Shown in pieces: positions 17,836 through 27,542 of a stretch of 64,000 nt of DNA. The position numbers were made by a program, and so were the translations under genes. A model generated the notes under the pieces. It saw nothing but the letters and a program-made list of their open reading frames with translations. It had not been told where the DNA came from and did not search any database. The first letter of the stretch is position 1. Each line of letters begins with the position of its first letter. The DNA comes from Stappia indica (GTDB lineage Bacteria > Pseudomonadota > Alphaproteobacteria > Rhizobiales > Stappiaceae), in contig NZ_JAIVMG010000001.1 in NCBI RefSeq assembly GCF_020177335.1, positions 310,001 to 374,000 of the forward strand, written 5' to 3'.

Positions 17836-18813
17836 TCAGGGCAGCAAGACGCTGGCGCCAGTGGTCTTGCGCCCCTGAAGATCCTCATGGGCGCGTTTGG
17901 CGTCCTTCAGCGGATAGTCCTGGTTGACGGCGATGGTCACCGCGCCGGACCCGACCACATCGAACAGGTCATTTGCGGTTTCCTCCAGATCGGCGCGTTC
18001 CGCGATGTAGCTGAACAGCGTCGGCCGGGTGGCGAACAGCGATCCCTTGGCAGACAGCATCGCGAGGTTGAAATCCTCGATCGGTCCGGAGGACTGGCCG
18101 AAGGACACCCACAGGCCGCGCGGCTTGAGGCAGTCGAGCGAGCCGGGATAGGTGTCCTTGCCAACGGAATCGTAGACCACGTCGCAAAGCTTGCCGCCGG
18201 TGATCTCCTTCACCCGCTCGACGAAATTCTCGGTGCGGTAGTTGATCACATGGGTGTAGCCGTTGGCGCGCGCCAGCTCGGCCTTCTCATCCGACCCGAC
18301 GGTACCAATGGCGGTGGCGCCGAGCGTTGCCGCCCATTGGCCGGCGATGAGGCCGACGCCGCCGGCGGCGGCATGGAACAGCAGGACGGTGTCGCTGGTG
18401 ACCTTGTAGGTCTGGCGCAGCAGATAGCGGGCGGTCATGCCCTTCAGCATCATTGCCGCGGCGGTGCGGTCGTCGATGCCTTCGGGAATGCGCACCAGCC
18501 GGTCGGCGGCGATCAGCCGTTCCTCCGAATAGGCGCCGAGCGGGCCGGCATAGGCCACCCGGTCGTCGGCGGAAAGGTGGGTTACCCCCTCGCCGACCGC
18601 CTCGACCACGCCGGCGCCCTCGTTGCCCGGGATGAACGGCAGGCCCGCCGGTGCGGGGTAGAGCCCGGAGCGGAAATAGGTGTCGATGTAATTGAGGCCG
18701 ACGGCCGTATGGCGCAGGCGCACCTCGCCCGGCCCCGGTGCGCCGACGGACACCTCTTCCCAGCGAAGAACGTCGGGACCGCCCGTCTCATGCACCGTAA
18801 TCGCGTGAACCAT
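17836..18813 (-). CDS. NADPH:quinone oxidoreductase, MDR superfamily
   Basis: A 325-residue medium-chain dehydrogenase/reductase of the zinc-free quinone oxidoreductase branch (QorA-like). Family blocks are VGLNYIDTYFRSGLYP, PGNEGAGVVEAVGEGV, the coenzyme-binding Rossmann segment VLLFHAAAGGVGLIAGQWAATLGA, and SFGQSSGPI. These enzymes reduce quinones in the cytosol with NADPH. It is a single gene between the LysR gene and terC. Confidence 0.92.
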   Translation of the reverse strand: MVHAITVHETGGPDVLRWEEVSVGAPGPGEVRLRHTAVGLNYIDTYFRSGLYPAPAGLPFIPGNEGAGVVEAVGEGVTHLSADDRVAYAGPLGAYSEERLIAADRLVRIPEGIDDRTAAAMMLKGMTARYLLRQTYKVTSDTVLLFHAAAGGVGLIAGQWAATLGATAIGTVGSDEKAELARANGYTHVINYRTENFVERVKEITGGKLCDVVYDSVGKDTYPGSLDCLKPRGLWVSFGQSSGPIEDFNLAMLSAKGSLFATRPTLFSYIAERADLEETANDLFDVVGSGAVTIAVNQDYPLKDAKRAHEDLQGRKTTGASVLLP

Positions 18814-18889
18814 GACTTGCTCCAGATGATTGAACTCGTGTTCGTATCCGGATCATGGAGCCGCGCGCCGCTGGCGGCAAGCCCCTCGC

Positions 18890-19606
18890 CTATCCCGCCT
18901 TGCGGCGGGCCGAGGCGAGAATGTTGATGAGCTCGACACCGGCGGAAAACGCCATGGCGAAGTAGATGTAGCCGCGCGGAATGTGGAAGCCGAGACCGTC
19001 CGCCACCAGGGCGACGCCGATCAGCAGCAGGAAGGCCAGTGCCAGCATCTTGGTGGTGGGGTGCCGCTGCACGAAGGCGGAAATCGGTCCGGAGGCGATG
19101 TACATGGCGATCATGGCGATCACCACGGCGGCCACCATCACCTCGATGTGCTGGGCCATGCCGATGGCGGTGACGATGGAATCGACCGAAAACACCATGT
19201 CGATGACGATGATCTGGGCAATCACCGCGCCAAAGCCCACCGCCGCCGCGCCGGACTGCTCCATATGGCCGCCCTCGATGCCCTGGTGGATCTCGTGGGT
19301 TCCCTTGACGATCAGGAACAACCCGCCGGCAAGCAGGATCAGATCGCGCCAGGAGAAGGCTTCGCCGAACAGGGAAAACACCGGCTCGGTCAGGCCGATC
19401 AGCACGGTCAGGATCGACAACAGGGCAATCCGGAAGATCAGCGCCAGCGCCAGGCCGATTTGCCGGGCGCGCTTGGCGGCCTTTTCTTCCAGCCGACTGA
19501 CGATGACGGAGATGAAGATGATGTTGTCGATGCCAAGAACGATTTCCATCACCGTCAGGGTGAAGAGGCTCGCCCAGACCGCCGGGTTGCCGAGAAGGTC
19601 CATCAT
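18890..19606 (-). CDS. TerC family integral membrane protein
   Basis: A 238-residue polytopic membrane protein of the TerC/YkoY family, which is linked to metal (Mn) efflux and tellurite resistance. Seven or so hydrophobic segments are seen, and the signature acidic membrane motifs are present: EIVLGIDNIIFISVIVSRL and VIDMVFSVDSIVTAIGM. The start ATG has GAGG seven bases upstream. The ion it transports cannot be told from the sequence. Confidence 0.9.
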   Translation of the reverse strand: MMDLLGNPAVWASLFTLTVMEIVLGIDNIIFISVIVSRLEEKAAKRARQIGLALALIFRIALLSILTVLIGLTEPVFSLFGEAFSWRDLILLAGGLFLIVKGTHEIHQGIEGGHMEQSGAAAVGFGAVIAQIIVIDMVFSVDSIVTAIGMAQHIEVMVAAVVIAMIAMYIASGPISAFVQRHPTTKMLALAFLLLIGVALVADGLGFHIPRGYIYFAMAFSAGVELINILASARRKAG

Positions 19607-19660
19607 TGCCGTGCCTCTTTATCCGTCAGGTCGCCGGGGGCTTCTTGCATGCGCGGAGCG

Positions 19661-20389
19661 TCAGCGCAGCCGCTCCAGGAGCTGCTGGACGGCCGAGACC
19701 AGCAGCAGATAGAGGCTCGACAGGGACAGCGCCCATTTCACCAGGCCCTCCGCCGACATGCCGTTGGCGACGGCGAAGCCGGCGGCGATGAACCAGACAA
19801 GGGTGACCGTGAGGGTGAGGCCGCGCCAGCGGGTGACACGCACCGGATGAACAAAGCGGATCGGCGCGAAGGTCAAAACGCACAGGGCCAGCACAAACAG
19901 CACGGTGAAGACCTGCGAGGAGGACAGCACCATCAGCCCGAACACCACCATGTTCCAGCCGGCGGGAAAGCCCTTGAACGAGCCGTCCGGCTGTTTCATC
20001 GCGTTGTCGGCGAAGTAGAGCGCGCCGGTGAATACCACCAGACCGCCGCAGATCCAGTTCCACGGCCCGTCCAGCATGCCGCTGCCGGCAAGGGCGAAGG
20101 CGGGCAGAAACACATAGGTGGCATAGTCGATGACGAAGTCGAGCGAGGCGCCGGACCATTGCGGCATGCGCCGGGCGATGTCGAAACGGCGGGCCAGCGG
20201 GCCGTCGATCCCGTCCACCACCAGGGCGATGCCAAGCCAGATGAACAGCATGGGCCAGTTGCCCTGGGCGCCGGCCAGCAGCGCCAGCAGGGCGATCGGC
20301 GCGCCCAGTGCGGTCAGCACATGGATCAGGAACAAGGGGTGGGCGCTGGGAACCCGTGCCACCGCGCCCGTCTGGTCAACATTTGCCAT
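19661..20389 (-). CDS. pcs: Phosphatidylcholine synthase (CDP-alcohol phosphatidyltransferase)
   Basis: A 242-residue membrane enzyme that condenses CDP-diacylglycerol with choline to make phosphatidylcholine, a pathway typical of Rhizobiales. The CDP-alcohol phosphatidyltransferase motif is present in the Pcs form: DG-x2-AR-x12-G-x3-D-x3-D, beginning VDGIDGPLARR near residue 60. The 12-residue spacing separates Pcs from other family members. Eight membrane segments are likely. I use ATG 20389, five bases after AAGG; a GTG five codons earlier is also open. Confidence 0.92.
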   Translation of the reverse strand: MANVDQTGAVARVPSAHPLFLIHVLTALGAPIALLALLAGAQGNWPMLFIWLGIALVVDGIDGPLARRFDIARRMPQWSGASLDFVIDYATYVFLPAFALAGSGMLDGPWNWICGGLVVFTGALYFADNAMKQPDGSFKGFPAGWNMVVFGLMVLSSSQVFTVLFVLALCVLTFAPIRFVHPVRVTRWRGLTLTVTLVWFIAAGFAVANGMSAEGLVKWALSLSSLYLLLVSAVQQLLERLR

Positions 20390-20554
20390 CTTGCCTTTTC
20401 CCACGGGCTCTGCCTCGTACTAAAAATCGTTGCCGAGCGCGCGCGAAAAAAGACAGCGGCGCATCTGTTCAATCTTCCGTATGCCCGCACAAGGGCGTTT
20501 CCGCAACTGCAACAACACACCAATTGCAAGGGAAATGGTCCGAAACGGTGCCGG

Positions 20555-21493
20555 TCACCCGAACAGGATCTTCTGTCCGGCATCGGAAAGGGCGAGAACG
20601 AACAGGCCCCAGACGATCAGGAACACACCGATGGCGCGGGGGATCCAGAACCGGAACACGGTCTTCTCGACGGTCATCAACAGGCCGAGAACGGCGATCC
20701 ACAAGACGTTCATCACCCCGACGGCGAACATCACGGTCATCAGCGCCCAGCAGCAGCCGAGACACAAAAGTCCCTGAATGAGGCCGAGCCGGTAGACACC
20801 GAAAAGCGATGTCGGCCGGCGTTCCATGAAGAACGGGATCGGCCGCTGGCAGCGGATGAGGCAGGCCATTTTCGCTGGGGTGAACTGGTAGATGCCGGCG
20901 GCCAGCAATGTCGTTCCCGCCAAGACCATGGTGGCCGGGGACATCATCGGCGACATCATTCGCGCCGCCGTCAGCACCCCTTGCGCGACCGTGGCAACGA
21001 GGCCGTAGCCGACCCAGATGGAGAGGTACCCGGCGGCCAGCATCATGACCGGGACGACGCGGCCCGGCCGGTCCACCATCGGCTGCGGCAGTTCGGCGAA
21101 GCGGGCGATCATCGGCGCGGCGCTGGGAAGCATCATCGCCAGCGCCATCATCACCCACATCAGGAACACAAGTCCCGCGTCGGCGATACTCCAGATCTGC
21201 GAGGCCGGCATGCCGAAGGTGCTTGCCCCTTCCGGCAGGCAGATGGCGGCAAGGGCGGCGCGCGCCTCCGCCGGCAGGCCGGCGAAGATGTTGAAGGCGT
21301 TGAACATGGCCATGCCGGGGCCGAGCTCGCCCATGTCCATCATCGGCACCATGGCCGCGACCATCGCCGCGAGATAGGCCCAGCCGGCCAGCGCGGCGAG
21401 CGCGACGGCGGCAAAAACCACGATCCTGGGGCTGCGGGACAAAAGGCCCGGGGATGTTCCGTCCTTGCCGGTCTCTCCGTAGGTCTGGGTCAT
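20555..21493 (-). CDS. DUF2182 polytopic membrane protein
   Basis: A ~312-residue integral membrane protein of the DUF2182 family (predicted metal-binding membrane protein, function unknown). Recognisable blocks are MWVMMALAMMLPSAAPM, the YQFTPAKMACLIRCQRP cysteine-bearing loop and LGCCWALMTVMFAVGVMN. Methionine, cysteine and histidine richness in and near the membrane is consistent with metal binding, but this is inference. Start at ATG 21493; upstream in-frame starts at 21541 and 21559 cannot be excluded. Confidence 0.85.
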   Translation of the reverse strand: MTQTYGETGKDGTSPGLLSRSPRIVVFAAVALAALAGWAYLAAMVAAMVPMMDMGELGPGMAMFNAFNIFAGLPAEARAALAAICLPEGASTFGMPASQIWSIADAGLVFLMWVMMALAMMLPSAAPMIARFAELPQPMVDRPGRVVPVMMLAAGYLSIWVGYGLVATVAQGVLTAARMMSPMMSPATMVLAGTTLLAAGIYQFTPAKMACLIRCQRPIPFFMERRPTSLFGVYRLGLIQGLLCLGCCWALMTVMFAVGVMNVLWIAVLGLLMTVEKTVFRFWIPRAIGVFLIVWGLFVLALSDAGQKILFG

Positions 21494-21719
21494 GGTGGGC
21501 AGAAAATCCTTCGCAACTCTGTAAAACCGGTTCGTCGCCATCTCAGCGCGGATGCGCAATCCGTATTCCGGCGTCGTACCGCTTTTAGGCCATTGTGCCC
21601 GGCTTTTTTGAGCCGTAACCCTCCCAATGCGACCATATGCCCAAGGGGGGGACTTGCAAATCCGTCGCCGCGCGCCATTCTCCGGCAGATTCTATCACAT
21701 CGACTGACGGAGCCGGCAC

Positions 21720-22964
21720 ATGGGAAGCGCGACGCAACAGGACACGGCGGCGGTCCGGGTGGATGTCGCCGTCATCGGCGCAGGGCCGTCCGGCCTGACC
21801 ATGGCGATCCTTCTGGCGCGCCACGGGTTCACCACCGCGCTGGTCGCCCCGGCCGACCCGGCCGAGGATGACCGCACCACCGCGCTGCTGGAGTCCTCGG
21901 TGGCGCTCTTGCGCGCCCTCGATCTGTGGTCGGCGATCGAACCCCATACCGCGCCGCTGGCGCATATGCGCATCGTCGATGATACCGGACGGTTGATTCG
22001 CGCGCCCGAGACGGTGTTCGACGCCGCCGAACTCGATCTGCCCGCCTTCGGCTACAACATTCGCAACCGCGATCTCAACGGGGCGCTGGGCGCCGCTGCG
22101 GCGGAAACGCCGGGCCTGGTGCGGGTTTTCGGCCGGGTCGAGGCGATCCACTCCGATGCCACAGGCGCCTCGGTGACCGTCGACAGCGGCGAAACGGTGA
22201 CGGCGGCGCTGGTCGTCGGCGCCGACGGGCGCCGCTCGATGGTGCGTGAGACCGCCGGCATCGACACCCGCGACTGGCGCTATCCGCAGGCGGCGCTGAT
22301 CGTCAATCTGGAGCACGACGTTCCCCATCACGATCATTCGACCGAATTCCACACGCCGACCGGGCCGTTCACGCTGGTGCCGCTGAAGGGCAACCGCTCC
22401 TCACTGGTCTGTGTGGTCGAACCGGAAGAGGCCGAACGGCTCAAGGCGCTGCCGGACGATGCGCTGGCGGCGGAGCTGGAACGGCGCGCGCATTCGGTTC
22501 TCGGCGCCATGCGGATCGCCGGAGCGCGGCAGATCTACCCGCTCGGAGGCCTCAGCGCCAACCGGCTCGGCGCGGCGCGCTGCGCCTTGATCGGCGAAGC
22601 GGCCCATGTGTTCCCGCCCATCGGTGCGCAAGGGCTCAATCTGGGCCTGCGCGATGTGGCGGCGCTTGGCGAGATCCTGGTTGCCGCCCAGGCGCGCGGC
22701 GAGGATATCGGCGGTGCGGCCACGCTGGAGCGCTATGAGCGGGCGCGGCGGCCGGATATCGCCTCGCGCGTTGCCGCCGTCGATCTGCTCAATCGCTCGC
22801 TTCTGTCGGACCTTTTGCCGGTTCAGGCGCTGCGCGGTCTCGGGCTTTACGCCATTGGCCGGATCGGCCCCTTGCGCCGGATGATGATGCGCGAGGGCAT
22901 CGCCCCATCGCTGGGGCGCCCCCGGCTGATGCGCGGCCTGTCCATCGGCGGCAACGCGGGCTGA
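21720..22964 (+). CDS. UbiH/UbiF/COQ6-like FAD-dependent hydroxylase
   Basis: A 414-residue flavoprotein monooxygenase of the ubiquinone-biosynthesis hydroxylase family. The N-terminal dinucleotide fold is VAVIGAGPSGLTMAILLARHG, the mid DG motif is VVGADGRRSMVRETAG, and the GD-like block is ALIGEAAHVFPPIGAQGLNLGLRD, with the UbiH-typical QGLNLG. It probably adds an oxygen to the quinone ring at the membrane. The start has GGAG seven bases upstream. Which ring carbon it hydroxylates cannot be decided here. Confidence 0.9.
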   Translation: MGSATQQDTAAVRVDVAVIGAGPSGLTMAILLARHGFTTALVAPADPAEDDRTTALLESSVALLRALDLWSAIEPHTAPLAHMRIVDDTGRLIRAPETVFDAAELDLPAFGYNIRNRDLNGALGAAAAETPGLVRVFGRVEAIHSDATGASVTVDSGETVTAALVVGADGRRSMVRETAGIDTRDWRYPQAALIVNLEHDVPHHDHSTEFHTPTGPFTLVPLKGNRSSLVCVVEPEEAERLKALPDDALAAELERRAHSVLGAMRIAGARQIYPLGGLSANRLGAARCALIGEAAHVFPPIGAQGLNLGLRDVAALGEILVAAQARGEDIGGAATLERYERARRPDIASRVAAVDLLNRSLLSDLLPVQALRGLGLYAIGRIGPLRRMMMREGIAPSLGRPRLMRGLSIGGNAG

Positions 22965-22998
22965 TCCCGCTCGCAGCCGCGTTGCTGGAAAACGCCAG

Positions 22999-24144
22999 CT
23001 ACCGCTCGTCCAGCGGTTCCATCGCCTTGGCGATGGGGGACGCCGCCCGATGCGCGCCGCGAAACCTTGGGGCGATCGGCAGCGGAATGGCGGGGATCTC
23101 CCCCTCCCCGGTTTCCACCTGAAAATCGAACAGGCCGCGCTCGCGGAAATGCGGATCGGAGAAGGCCTCGGCAAGGCTCGCCAGCGGCGTGGCGCAGCAG
23201 TCGGCTTGGGTCAGCGGCTCGGCCCAGTCGGCGCCGGAACGGGCGGCGAAACACGCGGCAACGCCCCGGATCGTCGCCGCCGGGTCCTTGCGATCATTGC
23301 GCAAGGCCTCAGGCAGGCCGATGACGTCACAGAGCGCGTCCCAGAACTTCTGTTCCAGCGCGCCGACGGCAATCGGCGACCCGTCTCCGGCGGCATAGAT
23401 GCGGTAACGCGGCGACGCGCCGGTCAGAAGGTCGGCGCCATTGTCCGGTGCGCGGCCCGAGATCGCGAGCCGGGCCTGCGCGAACAGGGCGAAGGTAAAC
23501 ATGGCGTCGGTCATGGCGATGTCGAGGTGGCAACCGCTGCCGCCGCGCTCGCGCTGGAGAAGCGCCAGCAGGATGTTCATCACCGCCGGAAAGCTGCCGC
23601 CGCCGATATCGGCGATCTGGGCCGGCGGAAGGACGGCGGCGTCCGCAGGGCCGTAAGAGAGCGCAAGAAGGCCGCTGAGCGCCAGGTAGTTGATGTCATG
23701 GCCGGCCTGCGGCGCGCGCGGTCCCGACTGGCCAAAACCGGTGATCGAACAATAGATCAACCGGGGGTAGCGGCGCCTCAGCGTCTCGGCACCAAGGCCG
23801 AGGCGGTCCATCACCCCGGGGCGGAACTGCTCGATGACGATATCGACGGACGGCAGAAGCGCATGGATGCGCTTCGTGGCATCCTTCGCCTTCAGGTCGA
23901 TTTCCAGTGCAGTCTTGCCCCGGTTGAGCATGGCGTAAAGCGCGCTTGCCGGGCCGTGTTTCGGCGGAAAGCCGCGCATCGCCTCCCCGCCCGGCGGCTC
24001 GATCTTGATGACCTCGGCGCCGGCCTCGGCCAGCATCAGGCTGGCGAGCGGCCCGGGCAGCAGCGTCGTAAAGTCAAGCACCCGGATCCCGGACAGCGGC
24101 TGGTCATGCATGAAATCCATCCCGTCACTTTGTGGTCTGGGCAT
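22999..24144 (-). CDS. CaiB/BaiF CoA-transferase family protein
   Basis: A 381-residue family III CoA-transferase or alpha-methylacyl-CoA racemase-like protein. It opens LSGIRVLDFTTLLPGPLASLMLAEAGAE, and the conserved catalytic Asp lies in GHDINYLALSG, as in formyl-CoA transferase and racemase (where it is a racemase acid/base or an acyl carrier). ATG 24144 or ATG 24120 may be the start. It is 21 bases downstream of the AEC transporter gene on the same strand, so co-transcription is likely. Substrate unknown. Confidence 0.9.
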   Translation of the reverse strand: MPRPQSDGMDFMHDQPLSGIRVLDFTTLLPGPLASLMLAEAGAEVIKIEPPGGEAMRGFPPKHGPASALYAMLNRGKTALEIDLKAKDATKRIHALLPSVDIVIEQFRPGVMDRLGLGAETLRRRYPRLIYCSITGFGQSGPRAPQAGHDINYLALSGLLALSYGPADAAVLPPAQIADIGGGSFPAVMNILLALLQRERGGSGCHLDIAMTDAMFTFALFAQARLAISGRAPDNGADLLTGASPRYRIYAAGDGSPIAVGALEQKFWDALCDVIGLPEALRNDRKDPAATIRGVAACFAARSGADWAEPLTQADCCATPLASLAEAFSDPHFRERGLFDFQVETGEGEIPAIPLPIAPRFRGAHRAASPIAKAMEPLDER

Positions 24145-24165
24145 GATCCTTCCCGGTCGGGCGGC

Positions 24166-25119
24166 TCAGCGCAAGGGCAGGATTCCCTCGGTAATGGCAT
24201 AAATGAATGCCGACACGGTCACGGTCGAGGCAACCGTGCCAATCAGGATCGCGCTCGACGCCCGCTGGACATAGACGTTGTATTGCTGGGCAATGACGAA
24301 GACATTCGCCGCCGGCGGCAGGCAGGCCATCAGCACCGCCGTTGCCACCCAGGCCGGGTCGAACCCGCCGACCCAGTTCAAGAGGGCGAGCACGATCAGC
24401 GGATGCACCACCAGCTTGACCGCCAGCACCACCGGCATTTCCAGCGGCACCCGGCCGAGCGGCTGCAGGGCCACCGTCACGCCCATGGCGAACAGAGCGC
24501 AAGGGGCGGCGGCATTGCTGAGATAGGTCAGGAGCGTGTCGATGGCTTGCGGCGGCTGGAATCCCACGGCGGCGGCCAGCACCCCGGCGATGGTGGCGAG
24601 GATGAACGGATGGGTGAAGATGCGCCGCAGCACGGTCAGAACCGTGACCAGCGGCGGATGGTTCTCCGTTCCTCCGAGCGCCATCATCAGCGGTGCCAGA
24701 GTGAACAGCAGGATGTTGTCGAAGCAGAACACCAGCGCCGTCGGCACGGCGGCGGCGGGCCCGAGCACCGCCAGCGTCAGCCCCGGTCCCATGTAGCCGA
24801 TGTTGGAGTAGGACCCGGCCAGCGCCTGGATCGTCGCCTCGGAGATGTTGCCGCGCGAAGCGAAGACGCCGACGCAGAAGGCCAGGGCAAAGGCGCAATA
24901 GGTGGCAAAGGTCGTTGCCGCCACATAGGCAATGTTGGTGAGTTCCTCGATCGGCGTCTGCGCCAGCAAGCGGAAGAACAGCGCCGGTAGGGCGAGGTAG
25001 ATGACGAAGAACTGCATCCAGGCAAGACCCTCGGCGGGAATCTTGCGGAACTTGCCGGCGGCGATGCCAAGGAAAATCAGTCCAAAGAACGGAAGCGCCA
25101 AGGAAATCACACTGTTCAT
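24166..25119 (-). CDS. AEC (auxin efflux carrier) family transporter
   Basis: A 317-residue secondary transporter with ten predicted membrane segments. The N-terminal half runs from VISLALPFFGLIFLGIAAGK through a central loop, and the C-terminal half has the family PPAANVFVIAQQYNVYVQRAS segment that precedes the last helices. Bacterial members move malonate or other carboxylates. I start at ATG 25119, which has GGAGA seven bases upstream; the longer frame lacks such support. The pairing with a CoA-transferase gene suggests organic-acid metabolism, by inference. Confidence 0.9.
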   Translation of the reverse strand: MNSVISLALPFFGLIFLGIAAGKFRKIPAEGLAWMQFFVIYLALPALFFRLLAQTPIEELTNIAYVAATTFATYCAFALAFCVGVFASRGNISEATIQALAGSYSNIGYMGPGLTLAVLGPAAAVPTALVFCFDNILLFTLAPLMMALGGTENHPPLVTVLTVLRRIFTHPFILATIAGVLAAAVGFQPPQAIDTLLTYLSNAAAPCALFAMGVTVALQPLGRVPLEMPVVLAVKLVVHPLIVLALLNWVGGFDPAWVATAVLMACLPPAANVFVIAQQYNVYVQRASSAILIGTVASTVTVSAFIYAITEGILPLR

Positions 25120-25285
25120 TGAAATCTCCGAACCGGATCGCCCCGAAGCCGGCGCGGCAGGTTGCCTTCCTTCCGGTGCTTGGGTAAGCACCACGAGGCC
25201 TATCGGGTTCGCGGGTGGCGGTCAACGCCGCACGATACCGCACCGCAATGGGACGCAAAGGGACCGGGCGCACAGGATGACAGCG

Positions 25286-26197
25286 ATGGATCGCGCACGT
25301 GGCTCCGCCCCCCGGCATGGGGTGTCGCGGCGGCTCCGCTATTGGCTGGAGTGGGCTTTGCTGCGCTCGGGCGTTGCCCTGGTGCGGCTGATGCCGCCGA
25401 CCATGGCCGCCCGGGTCATCGGCAAGGGCTGGCGCTGGGTGGCGCCGTTCAACCGGCGGCATCAGCGGGCGCTGGAGAACATCCGCCATGCCTTCCCCGA
25501 CATGCCTCCCGAACAGCGCGAGGCGCTGGCCCGCGATGCCTGGGAAAATCTTGGCCAGGTGATGGCCGAAACCCTGCAACTGGACCGACTTGTCGCCGAT
25601 CCGTCCCGTTTCGAGTTCGACGTGGATGGCGTGCGCGAGGCGGTTGGCGACGGCGGCGCGGTGATCGTCTCCATGCACGCGGGCAACTGGGAGGTGACCG
25701 CGCTTGGCGGGCACGCCGCCGGATGGCAAACGGCCGGGGTCTATCAGGCGCTGAAGAACCCGCTCACGGAAACCTTGCTGCATGACCTGCGGGCGCCGGT
25801 CTATCCCGCCGGCCTTTTCGCCAAGGGGCATGACACCGCTCGGCGCCTGCTCGGCCTTGCCCGCTCTGGCGGCCGGGTGGCGATGCTGGCGGATCTGCGC
25901 GATCTGCGCGGTGTGGTCGTACCGTTCTTCGGCCGGGATGCCTATGCCACCCCCTATCCGGCCACCATCGCGCTTGCTGCCAAGGTACCGCTGATCGCCT
26001 GCCGGGTGATCCGCCTGCCCGGCAGCCGCTTCCGCATCGAGGCCGAGGTGGTGCCCATGCCGCAGAGCGGCGACCGCAAGGCCGATGCGCTGGAGGCGAC
26101 CCGCCGCTACCACGCCCGGTTCGAGACATGGATTCGCGAATATCCGGAACAGTGGATGTGGATCATGCGCAAATGGATCGACGGTCCGTCCCGCTGA
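25286..26197 (+). CDS. LpxL/HtrB-like lysophospholipid or lipid A acyltransferase
   Basis: A 303-residue inner-membrane acyltransferase. The N-terminal hydrophobic anchor is LEWALLRSGVALVRLMPP, the catalytic HxxxxE motif is HAGNWE, and the C-terminal WMWIMRKW segment is usual in LpxL-like proteins. These enzymes transfer secondary acyl chains in lipid A or modify other lipids. I prefer ATG 25286 because AGGA lies eight bases upstream; ATG 25277 is in frame and possible. It is divergent from the AEC gene, 166 bases apart. Confidence 0.9.
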   Translation: MDRARGSAPRHGVSRRLRYWLEWALLRSGVALVRLMPPTMAARVIGKGWRWVAPFNRRHQRALENIRHAFPDMPPEQREALARDAWENLGQVMAETLQLDRLVADPSRFEFDVDGVREAVGDGGAVIVSMHAGNWEVTALGGHAAGWQTAGVYQALKNPLTETLLHDLRAPVYPAGLFAKGHDTARRLLGLARSGGRVAMLADLRDLRGVVVPFFGRDAYATPYPATIALAAKVPLIACRVIRLPGSRFRIEAEVVPMPQSGDRKADALEATRRYHARFETWIREYPEQWMWIMRKWIDGPSR

Positions 26198-26365
26198 GCG
26201 GTTCCGCTTTCCCGACCCATTCCGCCGATGTCGCCTACCCATCCGGCATGAGTTTGTTTGCACCGCAGCAAAAGCGGTATAGACAGGGAGCATCTGCGAT
26301 GTGATCCCTCCGGTCATTGTCTCACGAGGTGGTGGCGGGAGGTTGGCTATTGTTGGGAGGACCCT

Positions 26366-27412
26366 TTGAAGACACCCCGCGCATTTTACCAACCGCTGGC
26401 GATCGGTGCGCCCGCGCCGCTTCGCGACCTGCCCGTGCAACTGGAACGCATGATCCATTTCGTGCCGCCGCATGTGGAGAAGATGCGGGCGAAGGTGCCC
26501 GATCTGATTTCCCGGGTCGATGTGGTGCTGGGCAATCTGGAGGACGCGATTCCCGCCGATCAGAAGACGGCGGCGCGGCGCGGCTTCATTGAGATGGCAC
26601 GGGAAAACGATTTCGGCTCCACCGGCCTGTGGACCCGGATCAACTGCCTCAACAGCCCCTGGGTGCTCGACGATCTGATGGAGATCGTCACCGAGGTCGG
26701 CGACAAGCTGGATGTGATCATGCTGCCCAAGGTCGAGGGCGCCTGGGACATTCACTATCTCGACCAGTTGCTGGCGCAGCTCGAAGCCCGCGCCGGGATC
26801 TCCCGCCCGATCATGATCCACGCCATCCTGGAGACGGCGGAAGGCGTGAAGAACGTGGAGAGCATCGCGACGGCCAGCCCGCGCATGCATGGCATGAGCC
26901 TTGGCCCGGCCGATCTCGCCGCCTCGCGCGGCATGAAGACGACGCGGGTCGGCGGCGGACATCCGGACTACATGGTGCTGGCCGATGGCACGGCCGAGGG
27001 CGCGCCGCGCGCCGGGTTCCAGCAGGATCTGTGGCACTACACGGTCGCCAAGATGGTGGATGCCTGCATGGCCGCCGGCATCAAGGCGTTTTACGGCCCG
27101 TTCGGCGACTTCTCGGACTCTGCCGCCTGCGAGGCACAGTTCCGCAATGCCTTCCTGATGGGATGCGTCGGCGCCTGGTCGCTGCATCCGAGCCAGATCG
27201 ACATCGCCAAGAAGGTGTTCAGCCCGGAGCCGGGCGAGGTCGCCTTTGCCCGCAAGATCATCGAGGCCATGCCCGATGGCACTGGCGCGGTGATGATCGA
27301 CGGCAAGATGCAGGACGACGCCACCTGGAAGCAGGCCAAGGTGATCGACGATCTGGCGCGGCTGGTGACGGAAAAAGACCCGGATTTTGCTCGGGTCTAC
27401 GCCGCCGGATGA
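26366..27412 (+). CDS. HpcH/HpaI aldolase / citrate lyase-like (malyl-CoA lyase family)
   Basis: A 348-residue TIM-barrel lyase of the citrate-lyase beta/malyl-CoA lyase superfamily. Visible are the acidic metal-ligand strand [15 protein letters not shown], the Arg-containing LWTRINCL segment, VIMLPKVEG with its conserved Lys, and the AILETAEGV strand holding the metal-ligand Glu. Such enzymes cleave or form malyl-CoA-type thioesters. The start is TTG 26366: a perfect GGAGG lies five bases upstream, and the protein then begins LKTPRAFYQ; the longer frame crosses poorly coding sequence. No adjacent ethylmalonyl-CoA genes fix the substrate. Confidence 0.85.
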   Translation: MKTPRAFYQPLAIGAPAPLRDLPVQLERMIHFVPPHVEKMRAKVPDLISRVDVVLGNLEDAIPADQKTAARRGFIEMARENDFGSTGLWTRINCLNSPWVLDDLMEIVTEVGDKLDVIMLPKVEGAWDIHYLDQLLAQLEARAGISRPIMIHAILETAEGVKNVESIATASPRMHGMSLGPADLAASRGMKTTRVGGGHPDYMVLADGTAEGAPRAGFQQDLWHYTVAKMVDACMAAGIKAFYGPFGDFSDSAACEAQFRNAFLMGCVGAWSLHPSQIDIAKKVFSPEPGEVAFARKIIEAMPDGTGAVMIDGKMQDDATWKQAKVIDDLARLVTEKDPDFARVYAAG

Positions 27413-27460
27413 GGTAAAATACCCTCGCGGGAGGTGGCCTGACGCCTCCTCCCCCCGGGC

Positions 27461-27490
27461 TTGACAATGGCAAGCGGGCGTGACTTGTAG
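27461..27490 (+). promoter_or_regulatory. Candidate promoter of hspQ
   Basis: A perfect TTGACA -35 box is at 27461-27466, followed at 18 bases by a weak -10-like TTGTAG at 27485-27490. It is 50 bases upstream of the hspQ start and inside the gap after the aldolase gene. Confidence 0.4.
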
Positions 27491-27506
27491 GGCGCCCGTT
27501 GAACCT

Positions 27507-27524
27507 CCGCGCCTTTGGGCGCGG
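27507..27524 (+). promoter_or_regulatory. GC-rich hairpin in the hspQ 5' leader
   Basis: CCGCGCC-TTTG-GGCGCGG forms a perfect 7-bp stem ending 18 bases before the hspQ ATG. It would lie in the 5' untranslated leader if the promoter above is right. It does not pair with the GAAGAG ribosome site, so a thermometer role is only speculation. Confidence 0.35.
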
Positions 27525-27542
27525 AAAGGGTCGAAGAGTAAT

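Noticed and set aside
18830-21871. A 1013-codon open frame on the plus strand
   Set aside because: It is antisense to terC, pcs and the DUF2182 gene, and its product is low-complexity His/Asp/Gln-rich, typical of a high-GC shadow.
21720-22964. The flavin hydroxylase considered as HpxO-type urate oxidase to fill the purine gap
   Set aside because: The QGLNLG block and overall layout fit the UbiH/COQ6 family better, and it is not in the purine operon.
26258-26365. An upstream extension of the aldolase gene by 36 codons
   Set aside because: The added residues lack family similarity, and TTG 26366 has an ideal GGAGG at five bases.
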